Positions 29,021 through 36,618 of a stretch of DNA of 37,970 nucleotides are shown here, one piece after another; the stretch's first letter is position 1; the number at the start of each line of letters is the position of its first letter. Both the position numbers and the translations under genes were made by a program. Source of the DNA: a virus; IMG/VR virus record IMGVR_UViG_3300011987_000007, positions 1-37,970 of that record; one strand, 5' to 3'. The notes beneath the pieces were generated by a model. The model did no database searches and was not told the origin of the DNA. It saw nothing but the letters and a program-made list of their open reading frames with translations.

Positions 29021-29734
29021 ATGTCTACTGCCTTGGCCCGCAAGTTCCGAGTCGACGTCACCTCCGACCTCACGCTGGCCGCCGGCTGGCTGCAGCTCAA
29101 CGGCATCTTCTCCTTCAAGCCCGACGTCACCCCCAAGACGATCGACACGTCCGCGTACGACACGAACGGCTGGGATTCCAACGAGGTCGTCGGCAACGGC
29201 TGGGCCGTCACCGCGGACTTCTGGCGTAGGACCGCTGCCGGCGTGTACGACCCGGGTCAGGAGCTTGTCCGTGCGTGTGTCGGGCAGACCGGTGACGGTT
29301 CCCGGATCGGTGTCCGCTGGTATGACAAGAACGGCGGCCCGGAAGCAGGCCAGGGTGTCGCCGTGGCTGCCTGGTCGCGATCCAAGGATGGCGTCGCCGA
29401 CGGTGACTCCGCGTCGATCGTGCTGACCGGTGACGGCGCGCTGACCGTCATCACCAACCCGGGTGTCGCTGCTGTGGTTCCGGTCATCCTGTCGGCGCTG
29501 CCGTCGTCTGTGGCTGCGGCCGGCCTGGTGACCATCACCGGTTCGGGCTTCACGGGCACTGTTGCCACGTCCGGCGTGAAGTTCAACTCGGTCAACGCCA
29601 CCTCGTGGTCTGTCGTGTCGGACTCGGTCATCGTCGCGGTCATGCCGACCGGTTCCGCTGGTGTGGGCAACATCCTCGTGACCAACGCCGTTGGACCCTC
29701 CACCCCGGCCTTCGCCTACACCCGCGGGGCCTAG
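29021..29734 (+). CDS. Major tail (tube) protein with C-terminal IPT/TIG domain
   Basis: 237 residues from ATG 29021 (AGAAAGGG upstream); a longer in-frame start at 29000 is less likely. Residues 1-150 match actinophage tube proteins (DLTLAAGWLQLNGIFSF, PKTIDTSAYDTNGWDS, WRRTAAGVYDPGQE). Residues about 152-233 form an immunoglobulin-like IPT/TIG domain (VPVILSALPSSVAAAGLVTI ... TITGSGFTG ... VAVMPTGSAGVGNILVTNA). Such domains decorate the tail and may touch surface glycans. A hairpin terminator follows. Confidence 0.88.
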   Translation: MSTALARKFRVDVTSDLTLAAGWLQLNGIFSFKPDVTPKTIDTSAYDTNGWDSNEVVGNGWAVTADFWRRTAAGVYDPGQELVRACVGQTGDGSRIGVRWYDKNGGPEAGQGVAVAAWSRSKDGVADGDSASIVLTGDGALTVITNPGVAAVVPVILSALPSSVAAAGLVTITGSGFTGTVATSGVKFNSVNATSWSVVSDSVIVAVMPTGSAGVGNILVTNAVGPSTPAFAYTRGA

Positions 29735-29741
29735 CTCAGTC

Positions 29742-29779
29742 GTGGCGCGGGCGGCTTCGGCTGTGGTCGCCCGCGTCAC
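29742..29779 (+). terminator. Hairpin terminator after the major tail gene
   Basis: GTGGCGCGGGCG (29742-29753) pairs with CGCCCGCGTCAC (29768-29779) over 12 positions, with one G-U pair, around a 14-base loop. There is no T run. Terminators at this place lower downstream tail assembly gene levels relative to the abundant tube protein. Confidence 0.7.
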
Positions 29780-29818
29780 CTCAACAGCCACCCACAGCCG
29801 ACAGTCAAGGAGACAGCC

Positions 29819-30295
29819 ATGCCACTCAAGGCGTTTGAGCAGGTCGCACCCGAGCCCCTCATCTTCCCGGTGAACGGCAAGCAGTACGAGATCCCGCCTG
29901 TGGGATACCTGAGGGGTCTTCGCCTTTCCGGGATGCTCAACGGCACCGACCACACGATGGAAGCCGAGAGCCCAGATGTCCTCTGGGAGTTCATTCTGGG
30001 CGACGTGTGGGCGCAGATGAAGGCCGACGACGCGCCTTTGGAGGCGATGAACCGGGTTGCGTTTGCGACCCTGACCGACTTCCAGCTTGGCCGTGAGGCC
30101 GCCGAGAAGGTCTGGGAGAGTGGTATCCCCCCGGAAGCACTGGCCGCCGTTCAGGCGGCCATCCAGGAGAAGACCGCGCAGCCGCCGCAGTCCAGTACGG
30201 TCGCGGCACCCAAGACCCGGCCACGGGCCTCTTCGAGTGGTACGAGTTCCCCGAGGGCTTCGACCCGCAAGGCAGCGGTGAAGGCGAAGGGCTGA
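29819..30295 (+). CDS. Tail assembly chaperone, unshifted product (gpG-like)
   Basis: 158 residues from ATG 29819 with AAGGAG upstream. N-terminal 100 residues are alpha/beta with VNGKQYEIPPVGYLRGLRLSG and a helical part; the C-terminal 55 residues in this frame are Ser/Pro/Arg/Lys-rich low complexity. It sits between the major tail protein and the tape measure, the place of the G/GT chaperones. A slippery heptamer CCCCCCG at 30127-30133 would allow part of the ribosomes to enter the -1 frame. Confidence 0.85.
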   Translation: MPLKAFEQVAPEPLIFPVNGKQYEIPPVGYLRGLRLSGMLNGTDHTMEAESPDVLWEFILGDVWAQMKADDAPLEAMNRVAFATLTDFQLGREAAEKVWESGIPPEALAAVQAAIQEKTAQPPQSSTVAAPKTRPRASSSGTSSPRASTRKAAVKAKG

Positions 30296-30489
30296 CCGTC
30301 ATCACCGTGCTCGGGCAGTGGCCGCTGATCGTGGCCGACTTCGCCAGCGAGTACGGGATTCGCCTGCACGCCGAGACGAACGAATCCTTGACGTGGTTGG
30401 TGTTCTTCACGTACCTGACCGGGCTGATGGTTGCTGACACCCGGTTGTCTCGCCACTTCGCCAAAGATCCCGAACCCGAAGGGGGCTAG
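30127..30489 (+). CDS. Tail assembly chaperone extension via -1 frameshift (gpT part of GT)
   Basis: At 30127-30133 the zero frame reads ATC CCC CCG, that is C CCC CCG, a proper X XXY YYZ slip site. A -1 slip reads the next codon from 30133 and stays open to the stop at 30487-30489, adding 118 residues: LFEWYEFPEGFDPQG, then VLGQWPLIVADFASEYGIRL and WLVFFTYLTGL. This second part is the usual T-domain that recruits tape measure and tube protein. The fused product is about 223 residues. The internal ATG at 30307 is not needed. Other slip points upstream of about 30220 are less good but cannot be excluded. Confidence 0.8.
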   Translation, partial: PPGSTGRRSGGHPGEDRAAAAVQYGRGTQDPATGLFEWYEFPEGFDPQGSGEGEGLTVITVLGQWPLIVADFASEYGIRLHAETNESLTWLVFFTYLTGLMVADTRLSRHFAKDPEPEGG

Positions 30490-30491
30490 CC

Positions 30492-33400
30492 GTGGCCGAG
30501 ACCAATGCGGGCGCGATCATCGGGACGCTTCGCCTCAATATCCGCGACTTCGAGGATGGCATCGCTAAGGCGATGGCTCTAGCGGACAAGCTCGACGGCA
30601 AGAACGTCGACGTCCAGGTCAAGGTCGACACGGCCGGCGCTGAGACGAAACTCGCTGCCGTCGCTGCGTCTGAGGACAAGGTTGACGCGGGCAATAAGCG
30701 GGTGGCGTCGTCCAGTCAGCAGGCGGGCAAGGGCATGGGCGGGCTGGCGATGGCCATCATCGGCCTCGGTCCGGCGATTGTCCCCCTGGCCGCGGCCACC
30801 ACCGGCCTGGCTGTGGGCTTCGGTGCGATGGGCGCCGCTGGTGTCCTGGCCATCGTCGGCATCGCCAAGGAGATGAAAGCCGGGACGCCGCTGGGCGGGG
30901 CGTACACGACGATGCTGGACACCCTCGAGGGTGACCTCACCAAGCTCAGCCACACCGCTGCCGATGGCGTCCTGGCACCGTTCCAGAAGGAAGTCGCCAC
31001 CCTTCAAGGCCAGATGCCCGCACTGAACGGCATCATCGGCGAGTTCTCGGTCATCACAGGCAAGACCGCTGGGTTGCTGGTCTCTGGGCTCGTGGCGGCG
31101 TTCATCGCCCTTGAACCTCTCGCGCGTGACGCGGGCGTGTACGTCCTAGATCTGTCCCAACGCTTCGCGGCGCTCATGTCCGGGCCTGGTGTCGTGTCGT
31201 TCGGTGACTATGTGCGCTCGGTGTTCCCTCAGGTCATGCAGGCTGTCGAGTCCATCGTCGGTGCCGCCTTGCACCTCGTGGCCGCACTGGCGCCGCTCGG
31301 TCTTGGCACGTTGGGGATTCTGCGGACCTTCACGGACCTGATCAACGCCATCCCCGTGGATGTTCTCGCGGTCCTGGCTCAGGGTGCGGTGTCGGTCTAC
31401 CTCGGATTTAAGACGTTTTCCTTGCTCAGTGGCGGGATCACTGCCGTCGGTGCTGCGCTGCAGGGTGTGGGTGTCTCTGCTGAGACTGCGGCTGTCGGTA
31501 TGCGTGCCCTGAACATCGCCGCCGGTGCCATCGGCATTCTCATTACTGCGGCGACGCTCATCTTCTCCGCGAACGCTGAGGCGACCCGGCAGAACACGCA
31601 GGCCGCCAACGACTACGCCGACGCGCTGCGGGCATCCAACGGTGTCATCGACCAGTCCATCCGTCAGATGGCAGTCAAGAAGTTGTCGGACGAAGGGGCG
31701 TTCACAGCGGCCAATCAACTTGGGATCAGCGTGTCTCGCCTCACAGATGCCGCGCTCGGCAACCCGGCCGCCATTGCGGAGATGACCGCTGCCACCAAGC
31801 CATTCGCTGATGCAATTGCCGTGACGACGCACGCCGTAGGTGATAACTCGAAGGAGACCATAGCCAACGGCTTGGCAGCCCAGAAGCTGAGGACTGCATG
31901 GGGCGGACAGAACACCGACCTCAAGAATGGGATCCAAACCTGGAAAAACCAGACCGCCGCTACAAAGTCGAGCACTGGCGCACAGAAGGCCGCGGCTGAC
32001 GCGCAGCAGGCCCTCGCCGCCAAGGTTGGCACAACAGGCGCAGCCCTCGTGCTCGCCACAGCGGCGCAGAAGACGACCGCCGACGCCGCAGCCCAGGCAG
32101 CCGCGAAGATGTACCTCGAGAACGACGCCGCGGGCATCCTCAAGAACGCGCTGGACCGGCTCAACGGCGAGACCATCAACGCCGCCCAGGCCCAGAACTC
32201 GTTCGACTCCTCGCTGGTCAACATGGGTGACCACGTCAACGCCACAGGCAAGAAGATCACCTTCACCACGACCAGCATCGGCAACATGTCCTCAGCGTCC
32301 GTGGCGCTGCGTGGCCAACTCAACGGGCAGGTGACCAACCTGCAGGCCGTGGTCGAGGCCAACGGTGGGCTAGCAGACAGCACCGGCAAGGCGCGCGCGC
32401 AGATGGTCACGATGCGCAAGCAGATCATCGACAACGCCGTCGCCCACGGCGTCAACCGGAAGGCCGTCACCGACTACGTCGACAAGCTGCTGGCCATCCC
32501 GCGCAAGATCCCGCCGACGAAACTCGACGTGGACAAGGCTGCCGCCGACAAGAACATCGCCGACATGCAGAAGCGGATCACCGCCATCAAGCAGGGTAAG
32601 GCCCCTGGGCTCCATGCCGACTCGACGGCAGGTAAGGCGACGATCGCTGCCCTACAGCTGGGTATCGACCGCATCAAGCAGGGCAAGGCTCCGGGCGTCA
32701 CGGCCAACATCACGCCCGGGCAAGCGCGGATCGTGTTGTACCAGAAGCAGATCGATGCGATAAAGCAGAAGCTGGCCACCGGGCTGGACGCCAACCCTCG
32801 GGCCGCGCGGCTCGCCATCACTGCCCTGCAGGCGAAGATCGACGCCATCAAGCAGGGCAAGCCTCCGGGACTGGACGCCAACAGCACCGCGGGCAACAGG
32901 AAGCTCACGGAATTCCAGGACCACATCACCGGCATCAAGCAGCGCACGCCCCCTGGGTTGACCGTCGCCACTGCTGCGGGCATCCGGAAAATCGGCGACT
33001 TGCAGGCGACGATCGACCGGCTGAACGGCAAAACCGTTGGCGTCGTGATCCAGTACAGCGCCAACGGGGTGAGGCTCACCTCGCCCTCAAGCCTGCACCA
33101 CGGGACGGGGGCGCCCAAGGCTGCTGGTGGTCCGATCGACGGACCTGGCACCGGGACGTCCGACTCGGTGCCCATCATGGCGTCCAAGGGCGAGCACATG
33201 CTGACCGCCGGCGACGTCAACGCCGCTGGCGGTCACGGTGCTGTCATGGCGTGGCGCAAGTCGCTGCACGGCTACGCCGGTGGCGGGCCGATCGTCATTA
33301 CGATGCCGACCGGGGCCGCAGTGCGCGCAGCGTTCAACACGGGCGCCGCCAATGGCGCTACGCAGTTCCCGGCACCGTCGCTCGGTGGTGGCGGTGGCGC

Positions 33401-34004
33401 CGGTGGTGCCGGTCGGTGGGCGTCGATGGCGTTGCAGGTGTTGATGATGCTCGGGCAGCCGGCGAGCTCGCTCGCCGGGAACCTTCGCCGAATCAACTTC
33501 GAGAGCGGCGGCAACCCGAACGCCATCAACCTGACAGACAGCAACGCCAAGGCGGGGCACCCGTCCATAGGGTTGATGCAGACGATCCTCGGCACGTTCA
33601 ACGCTTACGCGGGCCCATTCCGCAGCCGTGGCCAACGCGACCCGTTCGCCGACATCTACGCCGGGGACAACTACGCGATCCACCGGTACGGCTCTGTCGC
33701 GGCAGTCGACCCGCTGCGTATGCACAGCGGGTACGACATGGGCGGCGTGATGATGCCGGGCGGTGTGGGGAAGAACTACGGGACCAAGGCCGAGCGGGTC
33801 CTGTCCGGGTCTCAGACGGACTGGTTCGAGGCGGGCCGGGCTGCCGCCGGCAAAAGCGGAAGCGACGTCGACATGTCCGGGGTGCGTGCCGACCTGGCCG
33901 AGCAGACCGGCGTGATCCGTGGCCTCGTCGCCGGGTTCGGCGTCGAACTCAACCGCCAGGCCCGGACGATCCAGACGATGCAGCGACAGATGGCGAGTGC
34001 CTGA
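30492..34004 (+). CDS. Tape measure protein with lytic transglycosylase domain
   Basis: 1170 residues from GTG 30492, two bases after the chaperone stop. The N-terminal 60 residues and long helical stretches, with hydrophobic segments at about 75-125 and 255-370, are typical. About residues 685-850 hold tandem repeats (units of about 30-35 residues with IKQGKAPG or variants, see findings). Residues about 975-1090 form a lysozyme-like SLT domain: RRINFESGGNPNAIN with catalytic Glu1004 and HPSIGLMQTI. The length predicts a tail of about 170-180 nm if the usual 1.5 Angstrom per residue holds. The lytic domain would open the cell wall during DNA entry. Confidence 0.93.
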   Translation: MAETNAGAIIGTLRLNIRDFEDGIAKAMALADKLDGKNVDVQVKVDTAGAETKLAAVAASEDKVDAGNKRVASSSQQAGKGMGGLAMAIIGLGPAIVPLAAATTGLAVGFGAMGAAGVLAIVGIAKEMKAGTPLGGAYTTMLDTLEGDLTKLSHTAADGVLAPFQKEVATLQGQMPALNGIIGEFSVITGKTAGLLVSGLVAAFIALEPLARDAGVYVLDLSQRFAALMSGPGVVSFGDYVRSVFPQVMQAVESIVGAALHLVAALAPLGLGTLGILRTFTDLINAIPVDVLAVLAQGAVSVYLGFKTFSLLSGGITAVGAALQGVGVSAETAAVGMRALNIAAGAIGILITAATLIFSANAEATRQNTQAANDYADALRASNGVIDQSIRQMAVKKLSDEGAFTAANQLGISVSRLTDAALGNPAAIAEMTAATKPFADAIAVTTHAVGDNSKETIANGLAAQKLRTAWGGQNTDLKNGIQTWKNQTAATKSSTGAQKAAADAQQALAAKVGTTGAALVLATAAQKTTADAAAQAAAKMYLENDAAGILKNALDRLNGETINAAQAQNSFDSSLVNMGDHVNATGKKITFTTTSIGNMSSASVALRGQLNGQVTNLQAVVEANGGLADSTGKARAQMVTMRKQIIDNAVAHGVNRKAVTDYVDKLLAIPRKIPPTKLDVDKAAADKNIADMQKRITAIKQGKAPGLHADSTAGKATIAALQLGIDRIKQGKAPGVTANITPGQARIVLYQKQIDAIKQKLATGLDANPRAARLAITALQAKIDAIKQGKPPGLDANSTAGNRKLTEFQDHITGIKQRTPPGLTVATAAGIRKIGDLQATIDRLNGKTVGVVIQYSANGVRLTSPSSLHHGTGAPKAAGGPIDGPGTGTSDSVPIMASKGEHMLTAGDVNAAGGHGAVMAWRKSLHGYAGGGPIVITMPTGAAVRAAFNTGAANGATQFPAPSLGGGGGAGGAGRWASMALQVLMMLGQPASSLAGNLRRINFESGGNPNAINLTDSNAKAGHPSIGLMQTILGTFNAYAGPFRSRGQRDPFADIYAGDNYAIHRYGSVAAVDPLRMHSGYDMGGVMMPGGVGKNYGTKAERVLSGSQTDWFEAGRAAAGKSGSDVDMSGVRADLAEQTGVIRGLVAGFGVELNRQARTIQTMQRQMASA

Positions 34005-34396
34005 TGACCACCGTCACCGTTGCGTTCGCCGGGACATGGCTCACGGACCCGACCGACCCGGCCGTGAGCCTGCAGCTGTCCAAGCAAACCCGATCCGAAA
34101 CCGCCTACGTGTCGGCCTACGTGCGGACCTATGCAGGTGGACGACGTCGGATCATCTCCACCCCTGGCGATGACCGATCATCAGCGCTGACCTTCCAGCG
34201 CGCCTCGGGCGCCGACGTGGAGCAGTTGCGCGCGTGGCGTGGCCGGCTCTTGTTGCTGCGCGACTTCCAGGGCTGGCGACGGTGGGGCATGTTCGCTGAC
34301 ATCGCTCCGGTGTCGATCAACCGTGGCCCGGGGCGGGACCCGATCTATGCCGTGTCGCTGACGTGGATAGATGTCGACTACAGCGAGGCGGTCTAG
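34004..34396 (+). CDS. Distal tail / minor tail protein (130 residues)
   Basis: Starts at ATG 34004, one base overlapping the tape measure stop. 130 residues, beta-rich: VTVAFAGTWLTDPTDP ... LRDFQGWRRWGMFADIAPVS ... YAVSLTWIDVDY. It falls in the position of the first minor tail protein (Dit-like) that links tube and hub. The function is inferred from order and the beta-rich pattern. Confidence 0.75.
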   Translation: MTTVTVAFAGTWLTDPTDPAVSLQLSKQTRSETAYVSAYVRTYAGGRRRIISTPGDDRSSALTFQRASGADVEQLRAWRGRLLLLRDFQGWRRWGMFADIAPVSINRGPGRDPIYAVSLTWIDVDYSEAV

Positions 34397-35530
34397 ATGC
34401 AGCCACTCACCGCTCCCCCGCGTAGCGCTTTCACGGCGGCGCAGGTGACCGCGCTCCTCGTCGCCCCGGACCTCGACGTGGATTTCGGGGTGGAGCTGCT
34501 CGACGCGGACCTGACCGTGGTCGAGGACATCTCGGCGGACTGTTCCGCAGGCACGGTGCGTCGGGTCATGGCTGCGGATGTGCACGGCACGGTGGAGCTT
34601 TCGATCTCTCGCGAGCTGGCGTGGGGTCGCGACCGAGTGCGCCCGTACATGCTCCTGTCTTCCGCTACCGCGGGCGTGTCCGGCTGCCGGTTCAATCAGG
34701 GTGTGTTCCTGTTGACGACCCCGGATCGGGCGTTGGGCGAGAGCGTCGCCACCTACGCGGTGACCGGGTTCGATCAGCTTTACCTGCTACAGAACAACAT
34801 CGGCGACTCGTGGCCGGTGGCCGCCGGCGCGAACGTCCTGGCCGCGGTCCGTGCCGTGCTCACCGCGGCCGGCGTCCAGGCCCCGATCCTCCTCGACTCC
34901 ACAGGCGCCGCGAAGACGTTGGCCACGGCGCGGACGTGGCCGCAGACATCCTCCGACAGCCCGACGTGGATCACTGTCGCCAACAAACTGCTGGCGATGG
35001 TCGGATATCGCGGACTCTGGGTCGACTGGAACGGAGCTTTCCGATCCGGGCCCTACGTTCTGCCGGCGGAGAGGCAGTCCGAGTTCGACCTGAACGTAGG
35101 CGATCTGGTTACCGGGATCGTCGCCGCGGACCGCTCCGTCTCTCACGACACCTGGGGAATCGCAAACTGGTGGAGGTTCATCGCCAACCAGGACACCACC
35201 CCAACCGAGGGCTCCGGTCGCTACACCACGACCAACCCCTCGACGGGACCGTCCTCGATCGCATCGGTCGGGATACGACGAGCCCCGGTGCAGTATCTCG
35301 ACGCGACCTCGCAGGCCGACCTTGTGGTGCAGGGGGATCGGATCAAGGCGGCTGCGATGAGCGTCCCCGAGATCATCACCGCGAAACTGTCACCCTTCCC
35401 GATCGCCTGGCACGCCGACCGCGTCACCTACTCCGATGCGGCACTAGGTGCTGACAGGCAAGCCCAATGCCGCTCCTGGTCGCTATCCCTCGACGGCAGC
35501 GACGGCGAATATGTCCTGGAGAGTGTCTGA
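34397..35530 (+). CDS. Minor tail protein, tail hub (Tal/gp27-like)
   Basis: 377 residues from ATG 34397 immediately after the preceding stop. N-terminal beta-barrel type segment (DVDFGVELLDADLTVVEDISAD ... GTVELSISREL), then FDQLYLLQNNIGDSW and the LTAAGVQAPILLDS helix-strand, typical of hub proteins that form the tail tip ring. It lacks an obvious enzymatic module. Role inferred from place and pattern. Confidence 0.75.
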   Translation: MQPLTAPPRSAFTAAQVTALLVAPDLDVDFGVELLDADLTVVEDISADCSAGTVRRVMAADVHGTVELSISRELAWGRDRVRPYMLLSSATAGVSGCRFNQGVFLLTTPDRALGESVATYAVTGFDQLYLLQNNIGDSWPVAAGANVLAAVRAVLTAAGVQAPILLDSTGAAKTLATARTWPQTSSDSPTWITVANKLLAMVGYRGLWVDWNGAFRSGPYVLPAERQSEFDLNVGDLVTGIVAADRSVSHDTWGIANWWRFIANQDTTPTEGSGRYTTTNPSTGPSSIASVGIRRAPVQYLDATSQADLVVQGDRIKAAAMSVPEIITAKLSPFPIAWHADRVTYSDAALGADRQAQCRSWSLSLDGSDGEYVLESV

Positions 35531-35700
35531 TGAGTGAGCGTGCTGTCGTGACTACCGCGTCTCCGCTGACTGTGACCCTCGACTCTGGTGACGAGGCCGT
35601 GCCCGCACTGCGTCTCGCGTCGTACACGCCGGTAAACGGTGATCGTGTCGCCGTGGTCCAGTTGCCCGACCAGATCCTCGTCCTCGGCCAGGTGATCTAA
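35530..35700 (+). CDS. Small tail-tip beta-barrel-like protein (56 residues)
   Basis: 56 residues from ATG 35530 (TGATG overlap). Pattern TASPLTVTLDSGDEAVPAL ... YTPVNGDRVAVVQLPDQILVLGQVI is the small OB-like domain seen in tail spike/hub proteins of other phages, here as a separate gene. Overlaps the next start by one base. The function is unknown; a cap or plug on the hub is plausible. Confidence 0.65.
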   Translation: MSERAVVTTASPLTVTLDSGDEAVPALRLASYTPVNGDRVAVVQLPDQILVLGQVI

Positions 35701-36605
35701 TGACGATCTCAGCGCCGCCGTACGCGCCGTCGCTCCGGCTGCCCCTGGACGGCACCTGCTTCCTGTCGTCCGATCCTGTCGTGTTCACCTGGAGCCACTA
35801 CGCGCCGGGGCATCCGTTCGGGCAGACTGCCGCGGACCTTCGGTACAAGGTGTACGGCGCCGGGGCGTGGACGACGATCACGACCGCCGCGACGACGGCC
35901 GAGACGTACACGATGGCCGGTGGCACGTGGCCTCCCGGCGATCCTTCGACGTCGGCGTCGCAGTACGAGTGGCAGGTTCGGACCTACCGCGCCGGGTCGA
36001 CGGCTGGGCCGTGGTCGAACTCGTTCTATTTGACGTCGATCGACCAGTGGGCCGCGGCGACGATCACCGCCCCCGCCGACGCTTCGGCGCAGACGGTGAC
36101 GCCCGTCCTCGTCACCTGGACTCTCCCGGTGGCGGTCGACTGGTTGGACGCCTACCGGGTCCGGCGGGCGAACACCGCAGCCGGCACGGGGACCGTCTAC
36201 TACGACTCGGGCATTGTCGACATGACCGGCAAACCTGAGGCTCGCGTCCCTCTGGACGTGTGCACCGCCCGCACCGACTACCTGCTGCTGACGTATCGGT
36301 TCCTCGGTGTCTGGTCCGTGGCTGCCGTCGCGTCGATCGTGGTCACCATCCTCGCCCCGAAGGTGCCGCTGTTCACGGCGATACAGGTTCCGGGCCGCCC
36401 GGAGGTGGTCATCTCCATCGCCAGAACCGATGGGTTCATCGGCTGGGAGGCGACCGCTTTCAACGACATCTACCGGGGCTCTGTGCGGATCGCCACGAAC
36501 GTTATCGACGGCGGCAGTTTCACGGACCTGCTGCCGGGCGCGGAGCCGAACACCTACACCGTCCACGGCATCACCGCCGGCGGCGCCAGAACGATTTCCT
36601 ACTGA
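35700..36605 (+). CDS. Minor tail protein with fibronectin-III-like domains
   Basis: 301 residues from ATG 35700. Contains two or three Ig/Fn3-like beta sandwich units (VVFTWSHYAPGHPFGQTAADLRYKV ... YEWQVRTYRAGSTAGPWSNS; then VLVTWTLPVAVDWLDAYRVRR; then EVVISIARTDGFIGWEATA). Such modules are common in tail tip proteins and can bind carbohydrates. There is no enzyme motif. Followed after 13 bases by the fibre gene. Confidence 0.75.
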   Translation: MTISAPPYAPSLRLPLDGTCFLSSDPVVFTWSHYAPGHPFGQTAADLRYKVYGAGAWTTITTAATTAETYTMAGGTWPPGDPSTSASQYEWQVRTYRAGSTAGPWSNSFYLTSIDQWAAATITAPADASAQTVTPVLVTWTLPVAVDWLDAYRVRRANTAAGTGTVYYDSGIVDMTGKPEARVPLDVCTARTDYLLLTYRFLGVWSVAAVASIVVTILAPKVPLFTAIQVPGRPEVVISIARTDGFIGWEATAFNDIYRGSVRIATNVIDGGSFTDLLPGAEPNTYTVHGITAGGARTISY

Positions 36606-36618
36606 TGATGGAGACGAC

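Noticed and set aside
30307-30489. Independent gene starting at the internal ATG 30307
   Set aside because: The open -1 frame extends back to the slippery CCCCCCG and its conserved LFEWYEFPEG segment lies before this ATG, so it is the frameshift extension.
31146-32234. Leftward frame of 362 codons opposite the tape measure
   Set aside because: Antisense shadow of the tape measure with no recognisable motif or start signal.
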